Positions 15,546 through 22,568 of a stretch of DNA of 47,385 nucleotides are shown piece after piece. The DNA lies in contig JBKEBQ010000047.1 of assembly GCA_047973225.1 (NCBI GenBank), forward strand, positions 1 to 47,385. Reading direction: 5' to 3'. The position numbers were made by a program, and so were the translations under genes. Numbering within the stretch: position 1 is the first letter of the stretch; each line of letters begins with the position of its first letter. The notes under the pieces are model-generated. The model made no database searches. It was not told the DNA's origin and saw only the letters and a program-made list of their open reading frames with translations. This stretch comes from JBKEBQ01 sp047973225. Lineage in GTDB: Bacteria; Bacillota_I; Bacilli_A; Erysipelotrichales; Erysipelotrichaceae.

Positions 15546-16063
15546 TATAAAATAATATGTGGAATTATTTTTTACGTATAAGTAAAAGATGATTCTTTTT
15601 TTATAGAGGAAACTAAAGAGCAACAGCAAAATATTAGTTTTAAAAAGTTAAAAGAAGACTTAAAAAGAGCGAGAACATCGCAATATATATAAAAAAACGG
15701 ATTGAATCATGGTGATAATACGATGAAAAAAAGTCGTAAAAATAAATCACATAATTTCACATTTTTATATACGGTATATACCATGTATGAAAAAAACTGA
15801 TTAGGATATGCGCATTTGCTTTTTAAAATTCATCACAAACAGCAAACGGAAACACAGAAATATTTTTTTTGATATCGAAAAAAAAACGTATAAACTTAGT
15901 CAGTATGGGGAGAATGAACATCTTCCTTTTTCACACGCGAGATAATAATCATCGATAAAATATTGCTTTTGTTTCTTGAAAATAAAAACTTTTGATTTAT
16001 TTATGATATGTATATATATCAAAAAAAGCAGATAAATGTATTTTTTGGGTAATCGCAAAACAC
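15546..16063. other. A+T-rich spacer before the surface locus
   Basis: No gene with a credible start and ribosome binding site was seen in this stretch of about 520 bases. A frame of about 33 codons near 15590-15690 has coding-like composition (EETKEQQQNISFKKLKEDLK) but no start. The rest is poly-A/poly-T-rich leader DNA. Confidence 0.5.
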
Positions 16064-16092
16064 TTGTATTTCCCAATATGATCTGATAGAAT
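16064..16092 (+). promoter_or_regulatory. Promoter candidate of the surface locus
   Basis: TTGTAT at 16064-16069 and TAGAAT at 16087-16092 have a 17-base spacer. The same -35 with a 17-base spacer recurs before the second small secreted protein (TTGTAT 21601-21606, TAAACT 21624-21629), and both are preceded by GGGTAAT within 10 bases. This suggests a shared promoter type. Confidence 0.45.
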
Positions 16093-16185
16093 TTTTTTGT
16101 ATTTTAGGAAAGTGACGATGAAAATCGTTTATATTTTCAATCTACTTTATCAAGATATTTACAAAAAGGGGAGGTGAAGGTATTG

Positions 16186-16716
16186 ATGAAGAAAAAAAAC
16201 ATACTGCACAGCGTATTGATGGCATCGCTTTTTATTAGCTTTTTAACAATGACTAACAAAGCGGTGGTGAGTGCGGAATCAGCATTTCAATCTAATAATT
16301 CGACGACAACGATGATTAGCTATGTCAAAGAAGAAAGCGTTGCATATCGCTTGCGTATCAAGGTAATGGGTGAGGGAAGTGTTCATGATGGTGATGCAAT
16401 GATCAGAAATGATGAAAAGCATTATACACTGCCAGTTGATGAAACAAGGATTTTTGAAATCAATGCAGATGAAGGAAAAATCATTAAGAAAATCGAACTT
16501 GATGGTACACCAATCGCAGTCGCAAAGGATAGCAACAAACTCATTATAAAAGGAGCACAAAAAGATCAAAGCTTAGTGGTCATCTTCGAATCACAGGAGT
16601 ATCCACAAACAGGAATTTTCAAACAGAATGGCGGATATATACTATTAACGCTGATTGCATTTTTATTTATTATGCAAATGGTGTTGTGTACAGAAAAAGA
16701 CGAGGCAGAAGCATAA
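16186..16716 (+). CDS. Short cell-wall-anchored protein, first gene of the surface locus
   Basis: 176 residues from the ATG after AGGGGAGG (a TTG one codon earlier and a GTG at 16174 are alternatives). A signal peptide ends around residue 29 (NKAVVSAES). One 'bacterial repeat' module covers about residues 50-135 (IKVMGEGSVHDGDAMI; INADEGKIIKKIELDGTPI) and resembles the B modules of the protein at 569. The C terminus is QEYPQTGIF, a hydrophobic segment and a charged tail. YPQTG replaces LPxTG, so it is probably a sortase substrate with a relaxed motif. It resembles in size and position the small LPxTG-like proteins of WxL loci (CscD type), but that is analogy only. Confidence 0.7.
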   Translation: MKKKNILHSVLMASLFISFLTMTNKAVVSAESAFQSNNSTTTMISYVKEESVAYRLRIKVMGEGSVHDGDAMIRNDEKHYTLPVDETRIFEINADEGKIIKKIELDGTPIAVAKDSNKLIIKGAQKDQSLVVIFESQEYPQTGIFKQNGGYILLTLIAFLFIMQMVLCTEKDEAEA

Positions 16717-16761
16717 GTAAGAAGGGTGTGTCAAAAATATAATAAAGGAGTGTGTCAAGAA

Positions 16762-17505
16762 ATGGGAAGTCAAAGAGTTTTCAAAGACAAAAGTAGCAAA
16801 AGGGAGTTTGCTTATTTTAGCGTAGAAGAGGTGCAAGAAAAACATCCAGACGGCAATTATGTTGTTGTTGGAGAAGCTTGCAGTGGTGAGGCAGAAAAAC
16901 AAAATTTAACAAGGGAACTTGTTGGAAGTGGGACGTTTAAATTTTCTAAAAATGGAACATATGCAGAGAAAAAATATAAAACCATTGGCTATATTGATTG
17001 TGGAAACCATGAATATGTGGCTATCAAGAAAAAATCAAATAAATGGTTGTGGTGGCTTTTTCTTGTCGGATTGCTTTTGGTAATTGTTGGGATTGGATAT
17101 TCATTTTTAGCTAATAATGGTTTAAGGCTTGATCCCAATGCAAGCGATTACGATTCTAGCTTAAAAAGACCAGAGAATATAAACGATTCACAAATCTTAA
17201 TACCAGGGTATGGAAAGTTCACCGTTCAAAAGGGCAGTGACACAATCGATACGGTATTGTTTAATCCAGAAGGAAACCCTTGCTTTTTTCAGTTTACATT
17301 AGTGGAAAAAAGCAATAATAGAGTGTTGTATGAAAGTGGATTGGTAGAACCAGGCAAGGGCATAGAACCGGTAAAAATGAATACATCATTTGATGAAGTC
17401 GGTACATATGATGCAGTTCTAAAATTTAAAACGGTCGATTTAGAAGATACAGAAATAACGTATAATGGTTCAGATATTGAAGTAAAATTACATGTTGTTG
17501 AGTAA
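16762..17505 (+). CDS. Single-pass membrane protein with an extracytoplasmic beta domain, surface locus
   Basis: 247 residues from the ATG at 16762 (AAAGGAG about 11 bases upstream; an in-frame GTG at 16750 is possible). There is no signal peptide. Residues 1-94 are hydrophilic and presumably cytoplasmic; a membrane helix spans 95-115 (WLWWLFLVGLLLVIVGIGYS). Residues 140-247 form a beta-rich domain with ILIPGYGKFTVQKGSDTI, NPEGNPCFFQFTLVE, LYESGLVEPGKGIEP and GTYDAVLKFKTVD. I have the impression that similar IPGY...NPEGNPC...EPGK domains occur in other gut Firmicutes near surface proteins, but I cannot name the family. It lies between the anchored short protein and the first lectin-like giant, so it may serve as a membrane docking partner (inference). 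Confidence 0.7.
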   Translation: MGSQRVFKDKSSKREFAYFSVEEVQEKHPDGNYVVVGEACSGEAEKQNLTRELVGSGTFKFSKNGTYAEKKYKTIGYIDCGNHEYVAIKKKSNKWLWWLFLVGLLLVIVGIGYSFLANNGLRLDPNASDYDSSLKRPENINDSQILIPGYGKFTVQKGSDTIDTVLFNPEGNPCFFQFTLVEKSNNRVLYESGLVEPGKGIEPVKMNTSFDEVGTYDAVLKFKTVDLEDTEITYNGSDIEVKLHVVE

Positions 17506-17518
17506 GGGGAGAAACATT

Positions 17519-20440
17519 ATGAAATTGTTACAGGATCGAAAACCATATAAAGTATGGGTGTTTTTAATGACGTTATCAATGATGGTTAGCGTATTTTGCG
17601 CAAACAACATCATCAAGGCTGTAGGTATTGATGAAAATGTGTTTATAGTAACAAGTGTTGACTATCAAGATAATGAAGCAATTATAAGTTTTGATATCGA
17701 GAGTGTTGATCAAACACGGTATGATCTGGAGTCGATTGTAGCCCAAAAAGATGGTGTCATTGTATATGAGAAGGATGAGGCAAAAGCGTTTTCATTAACA
17801 TATACAGCAAGTGAAAATGCTACATATAACTTTTGTGTTCAATATTGGTTAAAAGATGAGAATTATGGAAAAGCTACACAAGCAATTCAAAATCGTGATG
17901 TTGCGGTCGTGGTGGATGGATTGAACAATCAATTGAAACAGAGTTCTGTTATCCCAGCGCTGACAACGTCACATGAAAAGGTTCGCCAAGCAGCAACCCA
18001 AGTGAGTGATGCTAACTACAATCCCAATCGGATTGATTTGCGTTCTTTATATAACTTTTCTGGTATTAAGGGAAAGACGACTGGAGAACAAGAAGCAATT
18101 TCACAAATGGAAAAGAATGAGTTTGCGCAAAACTACAGTGAAGCTGGAGTCGTTCATGCTAATGGGATTACCGTAGGGAATCGTGCAAAGTATGATGAGG
18201 GTTGGGATCAACAATTAATAGCCTTAACGAGTAAAACGCAATTAGATTACAATCGCAGCTTTGTATTAGAGGGAAGAGTGAGGATTAATAGCCAAGCCGA
18301 TGGCTTTGCGATTGCCATGCACCATGATGATGACTACGAAGCGCGCGTAAAAGGTGGTTCGTTGGGCGTTTATTATGCGGATAACATAAATGATGCTTTT
18401 CATTCAAGCGAACGCAATGGCTTGGCAAATGCTGTCGTTTTTGAATTGGATACTAGATACAATAAAGGTTATGCCGATGAGCTAGATTCGTGGGGTGGTG
18501 TGCAACATCATATGTGTATCAATAGCACAGATGCGCAAGGAAAAGCGGAAAGTCTTTCAGCTACCGATTATTGGGGAGTGAATAATGAGAGTGGGAATTT
18601 TATTAGACACCCATTTGATAAAATGGCGACGTATCGAATCAATTGGGATAGAGAAGCAAACAAAATAACATTTTTTGTTGATTGGAATGGTAAAACTATG
18701 GATTATCAATATCTAATTTCAACAACGCTTTCTGATGTTATCGCTAGAGGATTTACGACAAATAAAGGATATTATACCATCACATCGGCAATCAATTATC
18801 GAGATACGGCAGGAAGTAATCCTGAAAAAAGAGAGAATGATATTTGGATTGATAACTTTTCCTATACGGATGAAGATCCTAGTTTGGATACAACATACAC
18901 AACGTTTGCCAGTCAAGATGCGCAGATTAGCGATAATTATGCGATTGGTGGTGAAGAAGTTTTGATAACGCATACGATTAAAAATCAAATGGATAAGAAT
19001 TATGAAATTCAAGATGTACAATTGAATTTAGAACCATTTTTATTAAATGAACTTAAGCGTGAAGATATAAAGATTATCAACGAAAAAACCGGTGGTATTA
19101 AAGTTGGCACAGATCTTGATAATTTACAAGTGCTTACGGATGGGGTGAATGCTGAGAAGGAAATGTTTGTGAAGTATCCAGCACATAGCGGACTCTATTA
19201 TGTACAATATAAGATTAGGATTCCCTCCTTGTCCAATGATGGCGAAACGGAGCTATTCAATTTAGAACATAAATTGGGAACAAAAGGGATGACACAGGAG
19301 TCATCAGAGAATGCGGCGCTTGATCTTCGAAATCGTCCAGCGCTATTCAGCAAGACGAATGATGGTACGAAAACATTGCATTATGATGTTGTGCATCTAA
19401 ACGATAAGAGTACGGATACTGATGCGTTGCTTAGTGCCTTTGCAAATGCACTTTATGGAAAAACAGCTGTAGGTAGTGAACAGAGCTTAAGTTCGAAAAT
19501 CACGAAAGTAGGACTGGCTACAGATACAGAATATGTGGTAGTGAAAGATGATTTGCTAATGCATTATACATATGAAACAAATTCCCCTTCTAATGTTAGT
19601 TTGGGACTAGCGGATACGGTTGATCATACTAAAATATATACGCTGCATATTCGAGTGAAAGAAAAAAACGATGCACGACTATATAACGAATATAAACGAC
19701 ATATTATCATCGCCGATGAAGTGAAACAAAGTAGTAATAATTATGTAGCAGTTGATAACAAAAATCCACAAACCATTTTAGAAACTATTTTAAATACGTG
19801 GAATGTAGCATCTTTTTCTCAGGAAATGATGGATATTTACAATGCCAGAGCCTTTCATATTGATGAAAACAGTGGAATATTAAGTATAAAAAATATAAGT
19901 TTGGATACAAGTGATTGGGTGAACAGTAAAGGCTTTATAGATAAAAATCCTGGGGAATATATGTTGGCGATGCATATGGAAAATGATCCAACACTAGGTG
20001 TAAATACAAATGTGATAATTAGTGAAAACACATGGGATTATCGTAATCGAAATGGAGAAGAAATGCCTGTTGCAAATGGACAATACGGTTATATTATTAT
20101 CCCTAAATATATTGCACTAAAAGACGATTTAAATACCAAAAATAAAATTATTGCGAATGAAGTAATTGAATTTTTAAATTATAGTAGCGATAAAACCTAT
20201 CGTATAACTACAAATGAAACGTTTACGCTAAGTAGCGTAGCAACCAGTGATAAAATCAACGTAGTGACAAGTGCACTTGGCGCTACAACCAGCGACAACA
20301 AAATCGTATTGGGTGAAATTGGAAATAAAAGTGGCGTAGAAGATGTATTATCGTTTTCTTTAACAGCAAATGTAGATAGCGATAAGAAACAACATGGATG
20401 GAGTGGCACGATGCGCTTTATTTTTGAACTTATACCATAG
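17519..20440 (+). CDS. Large secreted L-type-lectin-like surface protein, copy 1
   Basis: 973 residues from the ATG after AAGGGGAG; an upstream in-frame Met at 17492 lies inside the previous gene. A signal peptide covers about residues 1-34. A short beta domain (about 40-115) is followed by an L-type lectin-like domain at about 180-455 with SQADGFAIAMHHDDDYE, GGSLGVYY, NAVVFELDTRYN, GVQHHMCINS and YRINWDREANKITFFVDWNG. Further beta-sandwich and Ig-like domains follow (about 460-850, including GFIDKNPGEYMLAMHMEND). The last 120 residues (from ANGQYGYIIIP, about 852) resemble the small secreted proteins encoded next and end WSGTMRFIFELIP. No LPxTG or membrane helix is present, so anchoring must be indirect. 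It probably binds glycans on the cell surface. Confidence 0.8.
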   Translation: MKLLQDRKPYKVWVFLMTLSMMVSVFCANNIIKAVGIDENVFIVTSVDYQDNEAIISFDIESVDQTRYDLESIVAQKDGVIVYEKDEAKAFSLTYTASENATYNFCVQYWLKDENYGKATQAIQNRDVAVVVDGLNNQLKQSSVIPALTTSHEKVRQAATQVSDANYNPNRIDLRSLYNFSGIKGKTTGEQEAISQMEKNEFAQNYSEAGVVHANGITVGNRAKYDEGWDQQLIALTSKTQLDYNRSFVLEGRVRINSQADGFAIAMHHDDDYEARVKGGSLGVYYADNINDAFHSSERNGLANAVVFELDTRYNKGYADELDSWGGVQHHMCINSTDAQGKAESLSATDYWGVNNESGNFIRHPFDKMATYRINWDREANKITFFVDWNGKTMDYQYLISTTLSDVIARGFTTNKGYYTITSAINYRDTAGSNPEKRENDIWIDNFSYTDEDPSLDTTYTTFASQDAQISDNYAIGGEEVLITHTIKNQMDKNYEIQDVQLNLEPFLLNELKREDIKIINEKTGGIKVGTDLDNLQVLTDGVNAEKEMFVKYPAHSGLYYVQYKIRIPSLSNDGETELFNLEHKLGTKGMTQESSENAALDLRNRPALFSKTNDGTKTLHYDVVHLNDKSTDTDALLSAFANALYGKTAVGSEQSLSSKITKVGLATDTEYVVVKDDLLMHYTYETNSPSNVSLGLADTVDHTKIYTLHIRVKEKNDARLYNEYKRHIIIADEVKQSSNNYVAVDNKNPQTILETILNTWNVASFSQEMMDIYNARAFHIDENSGILSIKNISLDTSDWVNSKGFIDKNPGEYMLAMHMENDPTLGVNTNVIISENTWDYRNRNGEEMPVANGQYGYIIIPKYIALKDDLNTKNKIIANEVIEFLNYSSDKTYRITTNETFTLSSVATSDKINVVTSALGATTSDNKIVLGEIGNKSGVEDVLSFSLTANVDSDKKQHGWSGTMRFIFELIP

Positions 20441-20476
20441 ATAAGATATTGTATAAGAATACGAAACATGGTATTC

Positions 20477-20526
20477 ACAAAGGAAAACTTTGTAAATATA
20501 TATAAAATAGTTATTAACCAGGGAGG
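20477..20526 (+). promoter_or_regulatory. Conserved leader element before small secreted protein 1
   Basis: A hairpin (acaaag 20477-20482 with ctttgt 20488-20493) is followed by the 20-base block atagttattaaccagggagg (20507-20526), which includes the ribosome binding site. The same 20 bases occur without change at 21752-21771 before the second copy. The hairpin may be an mRNA 5'-stabiliser. Confidence 0.5.
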
Positions 20527-20534
20527 AAAATGAA

Positions 20535-21083
20535 ATGTTAAAACTAGAAAGCAGAAAAACAAAAATGTTAGCAACAGCAGCTGTAGGATTCGGATTGGTC
20601 TTAGGGACTGCAAGCAGTGTACGTGCAGCTGATCCAACAACGGCAGACGTACCGGTAACCTATGATAACCGCCGCATTATTCCAGATGCGAATGGACAAT
20701 ATGGAATGGTTGTGCCAACGACAATTAACTTTACTGATGAAAAGTTAACAGACAAACAAAATGTTGAAATTATTGGAATTAATGGATATGTTGCAGAGGA
20801 CTGGACAACTTTGAAGATCAAAGTTGAAGTAGCATCTCAAAATGGATGGAAATTGAGTGGAAATGGTGTTGAGTTACCATATGAGCTGTCTTATAACACT
20901 AGTGTGTTAAGTGCTGACAACAAAGTATTGGGTGGAAGCGATTATGTATTAGGATTTGCTGGGGCAAATGCAGCATCTGTAGAAGGAACAGCAACGTTAA
21001 GCGAAAAAGCAACGATCAAAGGTCAATATACAGACAAGCTTACATATACGTTCACAGAACAAGAAAACAACATGAGTAAATAG
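20535..21083 (+). CDS. Small secreted WxL-like protein, copy 1
   Basis: 182 residues. The signal peptide ends ASSVRAA/DP near residue 33. The mature part is a single beta-rich domain: TYDNRRIIPDANGQYGMVVP, DWTTLKIKVEVASQNGWKL, DYVLGFAGANAASVEGTATL and the end YTDKLTYTFTEQ. The layout (N-terminal xVP strand, a W-x-L motif in NGWKL, a G/Y-T-x-LT-Y-T-F last strand) recalls WxL domains, in which the second motif would be WTL where this has YTF. ANGQYG is shared with the C-terminal domains of both giants in the locus. No anchor is present. Probably an abundant, non-covalently bound surface protein; the function is inferred from analogy. Confidence 0.78.
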   Translation: MLKLESRKTKMLATAAVGFGLVLGTASSVRAADPTTADVPVTYDNRRIIPDANGQYGMVVPTTINFTDEKLTDKQNVEIIGINGYVAEDWTTLKIKVEVASQNGWKLSGNGVELPYELSYNTSVLSADNKVLGGSDYVLGFAGANAASVEGTATLSEKATIKGQYTDKLTYTFTEQENNMSK

Positions 21084-21114
21084 TCGTAGTCTAAAAAGAA
21101 TGTAATAAAAGAAG

Positions 21115-21145
21115 GTGGGATCACATGATTCCATTTTTTTTTTTG
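21115..21145 (+). terminator. Terminator after small secreted protein 1
   Basis: The stem ggtgggatca / tgattcca (one G-T pair) is followed by about eleven T. Confidence 0.75.
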
Positions 21146-21751
21146 TGAAAATAAAAATAGAAAATCGACTTTTAAAAAGAAGCTATATGGTAATGGATAA
21201 AACAGAAAAAAATTATTGACAGTACTTCTTCACCCTACCCTTTTATTTATGTTTGGATATTAAAAAAAGTTAGTGAAAGATTGTTTTTGTCCCCATATAT
21301 GCAAACTTGAATATAGAAAAGTTTGTCATTTTTTTTATGGTTTATTTTTTTATAGCCTATGTTAAAAAAATTATCACGATTATGCAAAAAAATCATTTTC
21401 ATAATGACGCTAAAATGAAAGTTTTTTATAATTGTTTTATTTTTAATTTACGCCTAAAAAAAATGAAATAAAACCCTAAAAATGCGAATATAAATACATT
21501 TTCCGTAGTTGCAAAAATATGCGAAATATATGTTTTTTTCTAATGAAAAAATTACAAAATATACATATTTTAGTTATCGTAAAAATGTTGGGTAATTGTC
21601 TTGTATCTGCTAAAACCTTTTGATAAACTGTAATCGTCTTGATTTTTAAACAACGCTATTTTGACTTATAAATGACGAATATCATTGCTTAAAAAACAAT
21701 TCTAGAGTGGTATTTACAAAGGTGTGAAAGCTTTTGTGGATATAGGTGTGA
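21146..21751 (+). other. Long A+T-rich leader region of small secreted protein 2
   Basis: Six hundred bases without an ORF that has a ribosome binding site. Candidate promoters are TTGTAT (21601-21606) with TAAACT (21624-21629), 17-base spacer, and a weaker TTGACA at about 21214. The transcript from the nearer promoter would carry a 5' untranslated region of about 145 bases ending in the 20-base block shared with copy 1 (21752-21771). The separate terminator and promoter mean the two small genes are transcribed independently. Confidence 0.45.
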
Positions 21752-21777
21752 ATAGTTATTAACCAGGGAGGTAAATT

Positions 21778-22329
21778 ATGTTAAAACTAGAAAACAGAAA
21801 AGTGAAAATGTTAGCAGTATCAACAATCGTTGGATTTGGGTTAGTGTTAGCAACAGCAAGTAGTGTACGTGCAGCTGAACCAACAACAGCGGATGTGCCA
21901 GTGAGCTACGATAACCGTAGAACGATTCCTGATGCAAATGGACAATATGGAATGATTGTTCCAACAACCATTAACTTTACGGATGAAAAATTAAGTGATA
22001 AGCAAAATGTTGAAATTATCGGAATCAATGGATATGTTGCAGAAGACTGGACATCTTTAAAGATTAAAGTTGAAGTAGCATCACAAAACGGATGGAAGTT
22101 AAAAGGCAACAGCATTGAACTTCCTTATACGCTATCATACAATGATCAGGTTTTAACAGCTGACAACAAAGTATTGGGTGGAAGCGATTATGTATTAGGA
22201 TTTGCTGGGGCAAATACAGCATCTGTAGAAGGAACAGCAACGTTAAGTGAAAAAGCAACGATCAAAGGTCAATATACAGACAAGCTTACATATACGTTCA
22301 CTGAACAAGAAAATAACATGAACAAATAA
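21778..22329 (+). CDS. Small secreted WxL-like protein, copy 2
   Basis: 183 residues and a close paralog of the protein at 20535. It has the same signal peptide type (ASSVRAA/EP) and the same domain with SYDNRRTIPDANGQYGMIVP, DWTSLKIKVEVASQNGWKL and the end YTDKLTYTFTEQ. Differences cluster in the signal peptide and around residues 112-128, whereas the last 163 bases differ from copy 1 at only four positions, a mosaic pattern that suggests gene conversion. It has its own promoter region and a terminator. It probably has the same surface role as copy 1, perhaps expressed under other conditions. Confidence 0.78.
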   Translation: MLKLENRKVKMLAVSTIVGFGLVLATASSVRAAEPTTADVPVSYDNRRTIPDANGQYGMIVPTTINFTDEKLSDKQNVEIIGINGYVAEDWTSLKIKVEVASQNGWKLKGNSIELPYTLSYNDQVLTADNKVLGGSDYVLGFAGANTASVEGTATLSEKATIKGQYTDKLTYTFTEQENNMNK

Positions 22330-22352
22330 TTATCATTTTATAACAGTACGCA

Positions 22353-22386
22353 ATAGAACGAAATCCTTTGGTTTCGTTCTATTTTA
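22353..22386 (+). terminator. Terminator after small secreted protein 2
   Basis: The arms atagaacgaaa (22353-22363) and tttcgttctat (22372-22382) pair perfectly, followed by TTTT. Confidence 0.78.
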
Positions 22387-22568
22387 TAAAAAACTACAAA
22401 GCTTATGGAATTGATAGAAATGTATAAGTAATCGCATCTCATTGGTTTTTAAGCATTTTAATGAAAAGCAAAAAATTGTTTTAAGAGCAGAAATTTCAAA
22501 GAATCAAGAATAGACTTTGTATTTTCTACCTCTTGCTTAAGATATACATGCAAAAGAGGAGGAATCGT

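Noticed and set aside
15590..15690. Start-less frame EETKEQQQNISFKKLKEDLK
   Set aside because: Coding-like composition, but no start codon, no ribosome binding site and a stop just upstream; it may be the tail of a lost gene.
21210..21240. TTGACA near 21214 as main promoter of small protein 2
   Set aside because: No -10 box at 16-18 bases; TTGTAT/TAAACT at 21601-21629 fits better.
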